In this document: positions 24,217-32,972 of the stretch, piece by piece
Position numbering within the stretch: position 1 is the stretch's first letter
How the letters are laid out: each line of letters opens with the position of its first letter
Assembly: GCA_000470535.1 (NCBI GenBank)
Contig: CBRG010000082.1
Location: forward strand, 1 to 54,013
DNA length: 54,013 nt
Source: Streptomyces sp. AW19M42
GTDB lineage: Bacteria > Actinomycetota > Actinomycetes > Streptomycetales > Streptomycetaceae
Reading direction: 5' to 3'
The notes under the pieces: model-generated
The model's database searches: none
What the model saw: the letters and a program-made list of their open reading frames with translations, nothing else
What the model was told of the DNA's origin: nothing
Made by a program: the position numbers and the translations under genes

Positions 24217-24816
24217 TCAGTTCAGCGAAGGGTCGTCCGGGTACGTGGCAACCATGGCCAGTTCGCTGCGCTGACGGCGTAGGACGGCCCTCCAGAGGCT
24301 CTCCGGGCGCGGGGACGAGACATCTCCCGGCTCCGACTCGACGACGTACCAGGCACCCTCGGAGAGTTCCGCCTCCAGCTGTCCCGGCCCCCAGCCGGCG
24401 TATCCGGCGAAGATCCGCAGCGAGCCGAGGGCCGGGGCCAGCAGCTCGGGCGGCGCCTCCAGGTCCACCAGGCCGATCGCCCCGTACACCCGGCGAAAGC
24501 CGATGGGGTCCTCCCTGTTCGAGCGGTGCCGAGATCTTGGGGAAGGGCCGTCGTCCCCGGGGATCACCGCCACCCCCAGCGCCGAGTCCAGGGAGACCGG
24601 GCCGCCCTGGAAGACGACCCCGGGTTCGCCGGTCAGTCCGGCCCAGGACAGGAGGATGTCGGCGACGCCGACCGGGGTCGGGCGGTTCAGGACAACGCCG
24701 AGCGAGCCCTCCTCGTCGTGGTCGAGGAGCAGCACCACCGCGCGGTCGAAATTCGGGTCCGCCAGGGCGGGTGCGGCCACGAGCAGCCGCCCTGTGAGCG
24801 AGGACACCTCGGTCAT
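24217..24816 (-). CDS. YqgE/AlgH family protein
   Basis: A 199-residue member of the UPF0301 (AlgH) family of unknown biochemical role. Signature segments are LTGRLLVAAPALADPNFDRA, VVLLLDHDEEGSLGVVLNRP, VFQGGPVSLDSALGV and IFAGYAGWGPGQLE. Relative to what I recall of Streptomyces homologues there is an Arg/Ser-rich insert of roughly 14 residues (SPRSRHRSNREDP) between VIPGDDG and the GAIGLVDLE segment. ATG 24816 is where similarity starts; the upstream frame to 24993 is Cys/Pro/Arg-rich and unlikely to be coding. It is divergent from murA. Confidence 0.88.
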   Translation of the reverse strand: MTEVSSLTGRLLVAAPALADPNFDRAVVLLLDHDEEGSLGVVLNRPTPVGVADILLSWAGLTGEPGVVFQGGPVSLDSALGVAVIPGDDGPSPRSRHRSNREDPIGFRRVYGAIGLVDLEAPPELLAPALGSLRIFAGYAGWGPGQLEAELSEGAWYVVESEPGDVSSPRPESLWRAVLRRQRSELAMVATYPDDPSLN

Positions 24817-24947
24817 GCCAGAAATGATCCCGCATCTTCGGCTTCCGTGGGGGCCAAGTGGCCCGGCCGCCGCCCTGGCTACCCGAGCGCAGCTCAGGGC
24901 GCACGGGTGCACGGGGAGCGCACGGCCGGACACCCATCCGGACGGTA

Positions 24948-24977
24948 ACCCTCCGCAACAACCGGGACGCGGAGGGT
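24948..24977. promoter_or_regulatory. Inverted repeat upstream of murA
   Basis: ACCCTCCGC (24948-24956) pairs with GCGGAGGGT (24969-24977) across 12 bases. It lies in the 274-bp divergent gap between algH and murA, 114 bases before the murA start. It could be an operator or a 5' leader hairpin. Confidence 0.35.
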
Positions 24978-25090
24978 GCTGCGGCGGATTCATGACGCTC
25001 GCACACCCCCCGCTTTCTTACGGAAGGGGGTCGCGCGGCCATTACCCTTTCGATTGGCCCCCTGCCCGACCACTCCGGAACGCGAGATCC

Positions 25091-26431
25091 ATGACCGGCA
25101 CAGACGATGTCCTGCTTGTCCACGGCGGAACCCCGCTGGAGGGCGAGATCCGCGTCCGAGGCGCCAAGAACCTGGTGCCGAAGGCAATGGTCGCCGCGCT
25201 GCTCGGCAGCGGACCCAGTCGGCTGCGCAACGTGCCCGACATCCGCGATGTGCGGGTGGTCCGCGGGCTCCTGCAGCTGCACGGCGTGACGGTCCGCCCG
25301 GGTGACGAACCGGGCGAGCTGATCCTGGACCCCACTTACGTCGAGAGCGCGAACGTCGCCGACATCGACGCCCACGCGGGCTCGTCGCGCATCCCGATCC
25401 TCTTCTGCGGCCCGCTGCTGCACCGGCTGGGCCACGCGTTCATCCCGGGGCTCGGCGGCTGCGACATCGGCGGCCGGCCGATCGACTTCCACTTCGACGT
25501 GCTGCGCCAGTTCGGCGCGACGATCGAGAAGCGGGCGGACGGCCAGTACCTGGAGGCCCCGCAGCGGCTGCGGGGCACCAAGATCCGGCTGCCGTACCCC
25601 TCGGTGGGCTCCACCGAGCAGGTGCTGCTGACCGCCGTGCTGGCCGAGGGCGTCACCGAGCTGTCCAACGCGGCCGTGGAGCCGGAGATCGAGGACCTCA
25701 TCTGCGTACTGCAGAAGATGGGCGCGATCATCTCCATGGACACCGACCGGACCATCCGGATCACCGGTGTCGACCGCCTGGACGGCTACACCCACCGGGC
25801 CATCCCGGACCGCCTGGAGGCCGCCTCCTGGGCGTCCGCGGCGCTGGCGACCGAGGGCAACATCTACGTCCACGGGGCGCAGCAGCGCTCGATGATGACG
25901 TTCCTGAACACCTTCCGCCGGGTCGGCGGCGCCTTCGAGATCGACGACGAGGGCATCCGGTTCTGGCATCCGGGCGGCGCGCTGAACGCCATCGCGCTGG
26001 AGACGGACGTGCACCCCGGTTTCCAGACCGACTGGCAGCAGCCGCTGGTCGTGGCGCTGACGCAGGCCGCGGGCCTGTCGATCGTCCACGAGACGGTGTA
26101 CGAGTCGCGGCTCGGCTTCACCTCGGCGCTGAACCAGATGGGCGCGCACATCCAGCTCTACCGCGAGTGCCTGGGCGGCTCCGACTGCCGCTTCGGCCAG
26201 CGCAACTTCCTGCACTCCGCGGTCGTCTCCGGGCCGACGAAGCTGCAGGGCGCGGATCTGGTCATCCCCGACCTGCGCGGCGGCTTCTCGTACCTGATCG
26301 CCGCTCTGGCGGCGCAGGGGACGTCCCGGGTGCACGGGATCGACCTGATCAACCGCGGTTACGAGAACTTCATGGACAAGCTGGAGAAGCTCGGCGCGAA
26401 GGTGGAGCTGCCGGGCGGTTCACTCGTCTGA
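25091..26431 (+). CDS. murA: UDP-N-acetylglucosamine 1-carboxyvinyltransferase
   Basis: A 446-residue cytoplasmic enzyme of peptidoglycan synthesis that transfers enolpyruvate from PEP to UDP-GlcNAc. The EPSP-synthase fold is complete. GAKN near residues 25-28 holds the catalytic Lys-Asn. The PEP-binding, fosfomycin-target Cys is present at about 124 in GLGGCDIGGRP, so the enzyme should be fosfomycin sensitive. Further motifs are SVGSTEQVLL and TDWQQPLVVALTQA. ATG 25091 has only a weak GCGAGA upstream. It is transcribed alone and ends in a strong hairpin. Confidence 0.95.
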   Translation: MTGTDDVLLVHGGTPLEGEIRVRGAKNLVPKAMVAALLGSGPSRLRNVPDIRDVRVVRGLLQLHGVTVRPGDEPGELILDPTYVESANVADIDAHAGSSRIPILFCGPLLHRLGHAFIPGLGGCDIGGRPIDFHFDVLRQFGATIEKRADGQYLEAPQRLRGTKIRLPYPSVGSTEQVLLTAVLAEGVTELSNAAVEPEIEDLICVLQKMGAIISMDTDRTIRITGVDRLDGYTHRAIPDRLEAASWASAALATEGNIYVHGAQQRSMMTFLNTFRRVGGAFEIDDEGIRFWHPGGALNAIALETDVHPGFQTDWQQPLVVALTQAAGLSIVHETVYESRLGFTSALNQMGAHIQLYRECLGGSDCRFGQRNFLHSAVVSGPTKLQGADLVIPDLRGGFSYLIAALAAQGTSRVHGIDLINRGYENFMDKLEKLGAKVELPGGSLV

Positions 26432-26448
26432 CCGGCGCACTGGGCACA

Positions 26449-26498
26449 CGCCGGGGCCGGTTCCCGGGGGCTGAGGCCTCCGGGGACCGGCCCCGGCG
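26449..26498. terminator. Bidirectional terminator between murA and lipoprotein gene
   Basis: CGCCGGGGCCGGT (26449-26461) pairs with ACCGGCCCCGGCG (26486-26498), and the stem continues inward with one G-U pair. It lies 18 bases after the murA stop and 17 bases past the end of the convergent lipoprotein gene, so it can serve both. Confidence 0.75.
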
Positions 26499-26514
26499 CG
26501 TCGGGGCCGGTCGC

Positions 26515-27024
26515 TCAGAGGCGTTTGCAGTTGATCACGGAGCCCTTGCCGGCACCCCGGGACAGCGTCAGCCGGACGTCGCGTCCCGTCACGCGCATGT
26601 GGAGCGTGTCCGCGTGCAGCCCGTCCCAGCCCGGCGCGTACGCGCAGTCGCCGTCGAAGTCGGCCGGGATCGCGCCCGGGAAGCCGCTGACCGACAGCGC
26701 GGACGCCTCCTCACCGGCGGTCAGGAAGCCGTCCGGCGCGTCCACCGACACGCCGTCACCCTCGGATCCCCACGTCCCCGTGATGCCGTCCCACTGGGCG
26801 CTCTCCCAGGTCCCGTCCTGGTGCACGGTGAGGGCCGCGTCGACGCCGGTGCCCTCCGCCCGGTAGCGACACCTGCCCACGACGAACGCCCTGATCGCCT
26901 GTTTCTTCGGCCCGCCGCCCGTCCCCTTGCCCCCGCAGGCCGAGAGGAGTGACGCGGCGGTCCCTGCCGCCAGGCAGCGCAGTGCGGTCCGGCGCCGGAT
27001 GCCCAGCGTGGCGTGTCTGGACAC
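26515..27024 (-). CDS. Putative lipoprotein
   Basis: A 169-residue exported protein of unknown function. The N-terminus has RRRT followed by a hydrophobic stretch and the lipobox LLSAC near residue 30, then a Gly/Lys linker. The mature part is beta-rich and Trp/Gly-rich (TWESAQWDGITGTWGSEGD), with three cysteines (in RCRY, DGDCAY and INCKRL). No family was recognised. GTG 27024 has GGGGG five bases upstream. It converges on murA. Confidence 0.75.
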   Translation of the reverse strand: MSRHATLGIRRRTALRCLAAGTAASLLSACGGKGTGGGPKKQAIRAFVVGRCRYRAEGTGVDAALTVHQDGTWESAQWDGITGTWGSEGDGVSVDAPDGFLTAGEEASALSVSGFPGAIPADFDGDCAYAPGWDGLHADTLHMRVTGRDVRLTLSRGAGKGSVINCKRL

Positions 27025-27149
27025 GGTTCCCCCGCATGCTGGGACGTCAGCGATCGACGGCCCCTGTCCGAGGCCGGGGGCTCAATGTAGGGCGAAGCCC
27101 TACACGCCGGTAGCCCGGAATCAGCCCGTGTGCCTCAGGAAGGCACAGA

Positions 27150-27216
27150 ACGGGCCTTCTGCGGCCCGTACGCCGAAGGGCGGCCACCCTGGTCGGGGTG
27201 ACCGCCCTTCGGCGTA
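27150..27216 (-). terminator. Double hairpin terminator after the HU gene
   Basis: The first stem pairs 27169-27183 with 27202-27216 over 15 bp and, after one mismatch, five more pairs. A second stem, ACGGGCC/GGCCCGT at 27150-27169, follows. Both lie just past the leftward HU stop at 27228. Two stacked hairpins suit a highly expressed gene. Confidence 0.75.
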
Positions 27217-27227
27217 CCAGGGGGGTG

Positions 27228-27509
27228 TTACTTGCCCTTGGCGGCTTCCTTGAGCTTCGAGCCCGCGGAGACCTTCACGCTGTAGCCGGCCGGGATGTTG
27301 ATCGGGTCGCCGGTCTGCGGGTTACGAGCGGTGCGAGCGGCACGGTGGGTGCGCTCGAAGGTCAGGAAGCCGGGGATGGTGACCTTCTCGTCGCCCTTGG
27401 CGACGATCTCACCGACGGTCTCGGCGAGCGCGGCCAGCACGGCGTCGGCGTCCTTGCGAGTCACCTCGGCGCGGTCGGCCAGGGCGGCCACCAGCTCACT
27501 GCGGTTCAT
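27228..27509 (-). CDS. hup: HU-family nucleoid protein
   Basis: A 93-residue histone-like DNA-bending protein without the Lys-rich tail of the longer HupS-type HU, so it corresponds to the short vegetative HU (HupA type). It starts MNRSELVAALADRAEVTRKD. The DNA-binding arm contains RTARNPQTGDPINIPA with the Pro that intercalates DNA, and the segment VTIPGFLTFERTHRAAR is typical. ATG 27509 has GGGAG seven bases upstream. It is monocistronic, with a 340-bp upstream region and strong hairpins downstream. Confidence 0.95.
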   Translation of the reverse strand: MNRSELVAALADRAEVTRKDADAVLAALAETVGEIVAKGDEKVTIPGFLTFERTHRAARTARNPQTGDPINIPAGYSVKVSAGSKLKEAAKGK

Positions 27510-27851
27510 GTTGTTACTCCCGTGTTCTTCTTGCCTGTGAGGCGTGAGATCGAAGCCGATGCTGCCAGGGCCCTCGGACAGTCCCTGGACTCGGGTCCGT
27601 GTGAGAACCCTCGCGCCCCGTGGGGTCTCCCCCCGGACGAAGTCCTTGGGAAAGCATCCTGCCCCCACCTGCGGCGGGAAAGCCAATCCGGCACCCTCCG
27701 GAGTCACACGAAAAGCGCCACTGCCTCGTCGTGGTGACGTTCCGTCGACTCCCCGAAAGCGGTCCGCAGTGGGTGCGGAGCTCTGCGGGACGCGTCGCCC
27801 GCCCACCCTAAAGGGGCGTTTGGGGCGCCGCGACCCGCGACGCGCCGGACA
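27510..27851. other. Intergenic region upstream of HU
   Basis: About 342 bases holding the promoter and leader of the leftward HU gene, and the 3' end of the malic enzyme gene. I saw only short imperfect repeats (for example CAGGG and CCCTG near 27568-27589) and no clear terminator for malic enzyme, so some readthrough into HU is possible. The HU frame stays open upstream but has no HU similarity there. Confidence 0.5.
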
Positions 27852-29285
27852 TCAAGCGGACGTGGGGCCCGTCACAGTCGCGCCGGCCGCCTTGGCGGCG
27901 TCCCGGACCGCTCCGGCGACCGCTCCGGCGACCTTGTCGTTGAAGACCGACGGAATGATGTAGTTCGCGTTCACCTCGTCCTCCGCGACGACACCGGCGA
28001 GGGCGCGCGCGGCGGCGAGCATCATCTCCGTGTTGACGGTCCGGGACTGGGCGTCCAGGAGCCCGCGGAAGACGCCGGGGAAGACCAGGACGTTGTTGAT
28101 CTGGTTGGGGAAGTCGGAGCGGCCGGTGGCCACGACCGCAGCCGTCTCGCGGGCGACCGTGGGGTCGACCTCGGGGTCCGGGTTCGCGAGCGCGAACACG
28201 ATCGCGCCGTCCGCCATGGCCGCGACGTCGGTCCCGTCCAGCACGTTCGGGGCCGAGACGCCGATGAAGACGTCGGCGCCCACGACGGCCTGCTTGAGGG
28301 TGCCGGTGATGGACTCCGGGTTGGTGTTGTCCGCGATCCAGCGCAGCGGCGAGTCGGCGTCGGCGGAGACCAGGTCCTCGCGGCCGGCGTGCACCACACC
28401 GTGGATGTCGGCGACGACCGCGTGCTTGACGCCCGCGGCGAGGAGGAGCTTCAGGATGGCCGTACCGGCCGCCCCGGCGCCGGACATGACGACTCGCACG
28501 TCCCCGATGGCCTTGCCCACCACGCGCAGCGCGTTGGTCAGCGAGGCCAGTACGACGATGGCGGTGCCGTGCTGGTCGTCGTGGAAGACGGGGATGTCGA
28601 GGGCCTCGCGCAGCCGGGCCTCGATCTCGAAGCAGCGCGGCGCGGAGATGTCCTCCAGGTTGATGCCCGCGAAGCCGGGGGCGATCGCACGGACGATGGC
28701 GACGATCTCGTCGGTGTTCTGGGTGTCCAGGCAGATCGGCCAGGCGTCGATGCCGGCGAACCGCTTGAAGAGGGCCGCCTTGCCCTCCATCACCGGGAGG
28801 GCGGCCATCGGGCCGATGTTGCCGAGACCGAGCACCGCGGAGCCGTCCGTCACGACCGCGACGGAGTTGCGCTTGATGGTGAGCCTGCGGGCGTCCTCGG
28901 GGTTCTCCGCGATCGCCATGCAGACCCGGGCCACACCGGGGGTGTAGATCATCGAGAGGTCGTCACGGTTGCGGATGGGGTGCTTCGACTGCATCTCGAT
29001 CTTGCCGCCGAGGTGCATCAGGAACGTGCGGTCGGACACCTTGCCGAGGACGACGCCGTCGATGTCGCGCAGGCCTTCGACGATCTCGTCGGCGTGCGAG
29101 GTGGAGGAGGCCGCGATCGTGACGTCGATCCGGAGCTTGTCGTGGCCGGAAGCGGTCACGTCGAGGCCGGTGACCGAACCACCGGAGGACTCCACGGCCG
29201 TGGTGAGCTGGGAGACCGCTGTGCCGCTCGCGGGCACCTCCAGCCTGACCGTCATCGAGTACGAGACGCTGGGCGCCGTTGCCAT
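27852..29285 (-). CDS. NAD(P)-dependent malic enzyme with N-terminal ACT domain
   Basis: A 477-residue enzyme that converts malate to pyruvate and CO2 with reduction of NAD(P). Residues about 5-85 form an ACT-like regulatory domain ([17 protein letters not shown]), which is typical of actinobacterial malic enzymes. The catalytic part has [38 protein letters not shown] and the Rossmann turn [13 protein letters not shown] 29285 has GAAGGA seven bases upstream and is preferred to ATG 29315, which has none. A leader of about 380 bases upstream contains a SigR-type promoter match and a terminator-like hairpin. Confidence 0.92.
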   Translation of the reverse strand: MATAPSVSYSMTVRLEVPASGTAVSQLTTAVESSGGSVTGLDVTASGHDKLRIDVTIAASSTSHADEIVEGLRDIDGVVLGKVSDRTFLMHLGGKIEMQSKHPIRNRDDLSMIYTPGVARVCMAIAENPEDARRLTIKRNSVAVVTDGSAVLGLGNIGPMAALPVMEGKAALFKRFAGIDAWPICLDTQNTDEIVAIVRAIAPGFAGINLEDISAPRCFEIEARLREALDIPVFHDDQHGTAIVVLASLTNALRVVGKAIGDVRVVMSGAGAAGTAILKLLLAAGVKHAVVADIHGVVHAGREDLVSADADSPLRWIADNTNPESITGTLKQAVVGADVFIGVSAPNVLDGTDVAAMADGAIVFALANPDPEVDPTVARETAAVVATGRSDFPNQINNVLVFPGVFRGLLDAQSRTVNTEMMLAAARALAGVVAEDEVNANYIIPSVFNDKVAGAVAGAVRDAAKAAGATVTGPTSA

Positions 29286-29519
29286 GGCCGAGTCCTTCGC
29301 TTTCCTTAGCTTCATTGCTACGCGGCCGGGTCCGAGAACACAGACCCGTACACGCCTTCAGATATTCGCACCTACCGGTGGGTAGCCGGTAATGACTGCC
29401 GCACTTCGGAAAGTTGTTTCCACCATACGAGATATGGGGGCTCCAGCGGAACCCCTGACGGGCCACCTCCGGGACGCCGGTGGGGCCGCGCACGGAAACC
29501 GTTGGACCCGTGAACGGAA

Positions 29520-29555
29520 ACAGACCCGCGCCACCAGGGGGTGACGCGGGTCTGT
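29520..29555 (-). terminator. Hairpin ending the candidate small RNA
   Basis: ACAGACCCGCG (29520-29530) pairs with CGCGGGTCTGT (29545-29555). On the minus strand TTTCCGTTC follows, and on the plus strand CTTCTTCGGTT, so it could act in both directions. It may also attenuate transcription into malic enzyme. Confidence 0.7.
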
Positions 29556-29662
29556 CTTCTTCGGTTAAGCGGCACCGGCCCGCCATGCTCGCCTCGCGGC
29601 AAGTGGTCGCTCGAAGCGACTAAGGTTGGGCCCGGGGGCTTGGATCGAGCCGATGCCGACTC
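29520..29662 (-). ncRNA. Candidate small RNA upstream of the malic enzyme gene
   Basis: On the minus strand a promoter match at 29694-29669 would start a transcript near 29662 that ends at the hairpin 29555-29520, about 143 nt. Inside, GTCGCTTCGAGCGAC and CTTGCCGCGAGGCGAG form two compact stems, the second with a GCGA tetraloop. There is no credible ORF. A Streptomyces small RNA beside the homologous helicase gene (scr2952) fits my recollection, but I could not verify identity. The alternative is a leader/attenuator of malic enzyme. Confidence 0.45.
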
Positions 29663-29668
29663 CAGGCT

Positions 29669-29694
29669 AACAAACACCCCGGAGAAGTGATTCC
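29669..29694 (-). promoter_or_regulatory. SigR-type ECF promoter candidate
   Basis: Minus strand GGAAT (29694-29690), exactly 18 bases, then GTT (29671-29669). This is the S. coelicolor SigR consensus GGAAT-N18-GTT, used in disulfide stress. All eight fixed positions match. Confidence 0.5.
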
Positions 29695-29752
29695 CTCCGC
29701 GCGGGTTGACTCCGAAAAGGCTCCCGCGCCGACTGTCGCGAACGGTCGGACG

Positions 29753-32131
29753 TCAGTCCCTCAGCAGGTCCGGCACCCCGTCCTCGTCGGGCAGGTCCCG
29801 CTCCCCCGAGACGACCGTGAGCTGCTGCGTCGCCCGCGTCAACGCGACGTACAGCACCCGTAGCCCCGCCGGGGACTCGTCCGCGATCTCCGCGGGCGAG
29901 ACGACCACCGTGGCGTCGTACTCAAGGCCCTTCGCCTCCAGGCTGCCGAGCGCGACCACCCGCTCGCCCAGCTCCGCGAGCCACTTGCGGGCCTGCGCCC
30001 GCCGGTTCATCGCGACGACGACGCCGACGGTGCCGTCCACCTCGCCCAGCAGCCGCCGCGCCTCCTCGCGCACGGTCCCGGCCAGATCACCCTCCCGCAC
30101 GGTCTCGAAGCGCGGCCGGACGCCCGTGGAGCGGACGGCGGCCGGTGACTCCATGCCGGGCATCGCGAGCGCGAGGACCTTGGCGGCGAGCTCGGCGATC
30201 TCCGCCGGATTGCGGTAGTTGACGGTCAGCGTGAAGTTCCGGCGCGGGCGGTTGCCGAGCGCCTCGTCCCGCGCCGCGGCCGCCTCGTCCGGATCGGACC
30301 AGGAGGACTGCGCCGGGTCCCCGACGATCGTCCAGGTGGCGTGCCGGCCCCGGCGGCCGACCATCCGCCACTGCATGGGCGTGAGGTCCTGCGCCTCGTC
30401 GACGATGACGTGCGCGTACTCCGTGCGCTCCGCCGCGAGCCGCTCGGCCCGCTCCCACTGGGTCTCCTCCCGCTGCGGCATCAGCTCCTCCAGACCGGTG
30501 AGGTGGTCCAGCGGGTCGAACTCCCTTTTGCGCTTGGGCCGGTTCGGGGTGCCGATCAGATACTGCAGCTCGTCCAGGATCGCCACGTCGTGGACGGACA
30601 GCGGCCCCTGACCCGCGCTGTCGAGGCGCTTCAGGGAGCGCGCGAGCCGGCGCACCTCGCCCTGGTTGAGGGTCCGCCGTGCCCAGCGGGCGAGCCGCTT
30701 CTCGTCGGACATCGCGGCGAGCACCCCGCGCGGGGTGAGCTCGGGCCACCAGGCGTTCAGGAACTCGATGAACGGCGTCTCGGTGGAGACGTCCTCGTCG
30801 AACGACGAACGCAGTTCGACGGCCAGCTCCGGATCGGTGTAGCGACCCCGGCCGGACGACCTGCTCCACAGCGCGTCCAGCAGCAGTTTGCGGGCGCGCG
30901 GGCGCAGCAGGTTGACCGGTGCGGTTCCGCTGAGGACGTTGTTCCGGATGCGCCGGAGCTCGTCCTCGTTCAGCTCGACCCGGGCGCCGAGGGCGACCAC
31001 CCGCAGCCGGGTGGGCGTGGATGCCTCCTGGGGGGCCTCCTCCTCACCGAACGCCAGCTGGCCGTCGCCCCCGGCGGCCGGCCTGCCCATCGGCTGCTCC
31101 AGCGCCCCGCGGGCCGCCTTGCGCAGCACGTGGAGGATCCGGGAGGAGCCCTTGATCCGGGCGACGGCCGGTTCGTCGTAGGTGGTGGCGCCCGCCGTGC
31201 CCGCCGCCTCGTCCGACAGCGAGCCGACCGCGCGGATCGCGACCTGGCCCTCCTCGCCGAGCGAGGGCAGCACTCCTTCGGTGTACGCGACCAGCAGCGG
31301 CGTCGGCGACACGACGAGGATGCCGCCCGCGTACCGCCGCCGGTCCTGGTAGAGCAGGTAGGCGGCCCGGTGCAGGGCGACCGCGGTCTTGCCGGTGCCG
31401 GGGCCGCCCGAGACCTCGGTGACCGAGGCGGCGGGCGCCCGGATCACCAGGTCCTGCTCGGCCTGGATGGAGGAGACGATGTCCCGCATGGTGTGGCTTC
31501 TGGCCTGCCCGAGCGCCGCCATCAGCGCCCCGTCCCCCACGACGGGGAGCTTCTCGCCCCCCAGGTACCCGGTCAGCTCGGGGCGCATCAGGTCGTCCTC
31601 GACGCCGAGGACCCTGCGGCCCTTGGAGCGGATGACACGGCGGCGTACCACCCGGCCCGGTTCCTTCGGCGTGGACCGGTAGAAGGGCGCGGCGGCCGGC
31701 GCCCGCCAGTCGATGACCAGTGGCGCGTAGTCGGAGTCGAGGACCCCGATCCGGCCGATGTGCAGCGTCTCGGCGATATCGGCGGTGCTGTCCTCCCGTA
31801 CTGCGTCGTCGGCCGGCTCCACGGAGGTGAACGCGCCGTCGGGGCCGCGCTCGCCGTCCTTGCCGAGCAGCAGGTCGATCCTCCCGAAGAGGAAGTCCTC
31901 GAACTCGCTGTTCAGCCGGTTCAGGTGGATTCCGGCCCGGAACACCTGGGCGTCGCGTTCTGCGAGTGCTCCCGGTGTCCCGACCTGGCCGCGTTTGACG
32001 GCATCACTCATGAGAAATTCCGCCTCGTGGATCTTCTCCTCAAGGCGGTGGTACACACGGTCGAGATGTTCCTGCTCGACACCGATTTCCCGGTCCCGCA
32101 ACGAATCGACAGCGGCATCCTGCGCGGCCAC
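29753..32131 (-). CDS. HelD-like RNA-polymerase-associated helicase (UvrD superfamily)
   Basis: A 792-residue SF1 ATPase. A long N-terminal charged helical region (about 1-90) resembles the HelD coiled coil that enters the RNA polymerase secondary channel. Walker A is SGGPGTGKTA at 241-250. A long insertion separates it from VIVDEAQDLTPMQW (motif II), GDPAQSSWSD and the C-terminal motif VLYVALTRATQQL. HelD proteins recycle stalled RNA polymerase, and some Streptomyces members give rifampicin tolerance; I saw no rifamycin-associated element upstream. GTG 32131 has AAGGGGG five bases upstream. It matches the position of the helicase next to malic enzyme in S. coelicolor as I recall it. Confidence 0.85.
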   Translation of the reverse strand: MAAQDAAVDSLRDREIGVEQEHLDRVYHRLEEKIHEAEFLMSDAVKRGQVGTPGALAERDAQVFRAGIHLNRLNSEFEDFLFGRIDLLLGKDGERGPDGAFTSVEPADDAVREDSTADIAETLHIGRIGVLDSDYAPLVIDWRAPAAAPFYRSTPKEPGRVVRRRVIRSKGRRVLGVEDDLMRPELTGYLGGEKLPVVGDGALMAALGQARSHTMRDIVSSIQAEQDLVIRAPAASVTEVSGGPGTGKTAVALHRAAYLLYQDRRRYAGGILVVSPTPLLVAYTEGVLPSLGEEGQVAIRAVGSLSDEAAGTAGATTYDEPAVARIKGSSRILHVLRKAARGALEQPMGRPAAGGDGQLAFGEEEAPQEASTPTRLRVVALGARVELNEDELRRIRNNVLSGTAPVNLLRPRARKLLLDALWSRSSGRGRYTDPELAVELRSSFDEDVSTETPFIEFLNAWWPELTPRGVLAAMSDEKRLARWARRTLNQGEVRRLARSLKRLDSAGQGPLSVHDVAILDELQYLIGTPNRPKRKREFDPLDHLTGLEELMPQREETQWERAERLAAERTEYAHVIVDEAQDLTPMQWRMVGRRGRHATWTIVGDPAQSSWSDPDEAAAARDEALGNRPRRNFTLTVNYRNPAEIAELAAKVLALAMPGMESPAAVRSTGVRPRFETVREGDLAGTVREEARRLLGEVDGTVGVVVAMNRRAQARKWLAELGERVVALGSLEAKGLEYDATVVVSPAEIADESPAGLRVLYVALTRATQQLTVVSGERDLPDEDGVPDLLRD

Positions 32132-32248
32132 CGAGACCCCCTTCTGACGTGCATTGGGCAGCCGTCAACCCTATGCGACGCGGGGCCCGTCGCGCACCTG
32201 CCACGAGCATGTGATCTCGCCGGTGCCCGGACAGGCGTCAGAGGGGTG

Positions 32249-32863
32249 TCACGGCGTCGTGGACCGCCCGGCCGGGTCCGCGTTGCGCCGCCGGTGCCGG
32301 GCGACCCGTTCGCGGTTCCCGCACACCTCGCTGGAGCACCAGCGCCGGCGCCGGCCGCGTGAGGTGTCCAGATAGATCCGACGACAGTTGTCGCCCTCGC
32401 AGCGGCGCAGGCCGCCCAGCGCCACCGGGTCGGTGAGGAGCTCCACCGCGTCGCGGGCCACGGTGGCGAGCAGCCCCCGGCAGTCGGGTTCGGCGCTGAG
32501 CCCGCGCACCAGGGCGCCGCTCCCGGTGCGCACGGCGCGCACTCCGGGCGGCGCCCCGGCGGCCAGCGCGTTGACGCGCTCCAGGGCGCCCTCGGCCCCG
32601 CGGCCGCCGAGCTGGGCGGTCAGCAGCCGGTCGACGGCGGTCCTCAGCTGGCGGAAGAGCAGCAGCCAGTTGTGGTCCACGGTGGTGAGCCGGGCGCCCT
32701 GCGGTACGGCCCCGGAGGCCCTCAGCCAGTGGGCGAGCCGCTCGGGCCGGTCCAGCGGGTCGGGGGCGTCGGCGCTGCCTGCCCCTGTCGCCACCAGGTC
32801 GAGGCAGAGCCGCCCGGCGTCGAACCGCCAGTCGCACGATCCCTTGCGCGTTGCCATGCGCAT
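32249..32863 (-). CDS. CGNR zinc-finger regulator
   Basis: A 204-residue protein of the CGNR/ABATE family. The N-terminal ABATE stress-type domain begins with FDAGRLCLDLVAT. The C-terminal zinc finger reads RRCEGDNCRRIYLDTSRG then RRRWCSSEVCGNRERVARH, containing the name-giving CGNR. Members are thought to be transcriptional regulators; the target is unknown. ATG 32863 has AAGG upstream with suitable spacing; ATG 32857 is an alternative. The C-terminus after the finger is short and basic. Confidence 0.88.
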   Translation of the reverse strand: MRMATRKGSCDWRFDAGRLCLDLVATGAGSADAPDPLDRPERLAHWLRASGAVPQGARLTTVDHNWLLLFRQLRTAVDRLLTAQLGGRGAEGALERVNALAAGAPPGVRAVRTGSGALVRGLSAEPDCRGLLATVARDAVELLTDPVALGGLRRCEGDNCRRIYLDTSRGRRRRWCSSEVCGNRERVARHRRRNADPAGRSTTP

Positions 32864-32972
32864 GTCACCGCCTTGGGGTCCGGCCCGACGTCCACACCAG
32901 AGTGCCCCTCCCGCACCCCGCCCGTAACCCCTGCCGCCGCGCCGACCCCGTAGGGCGGCACCGGGCGGGCCC

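Larger units (their letters stand above)
29286..29752. other. Intergenic region between malic enzyme and helicase genes
   Basis: About 467 bases without a protein gene. It holds a SigR-type promoter match (29669-29694, minus strand), a structured stretch with UUCG-like and GNRA-capped stems (about 29595-29650), a strong hairpin (29520-29555), and some 230 bases of leader before malic enzyme. The middle part is annotated as a candidate small RNA. Confidence 0.6.

Noticed and set aside
24173..26335. 720-codon minus-strand open frame opposite murA
   Set aside because: Shadow of murA and AlgH; the reading is Arg/Asp/Gly-rich without similarity.
29586..29660. 6C RNA considered for the C-rich stretches before malic enzyme
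   Set aside because: Runs have only five C, and they are not placed in two hairpin loops as the 6C motif requires.
32132..32248. Rifamycin-associated element upstream of the HelD-like gene
   Set aside because: No matching inverted repeat was seen in the short upstream region, so rifampicin induction is not supported.
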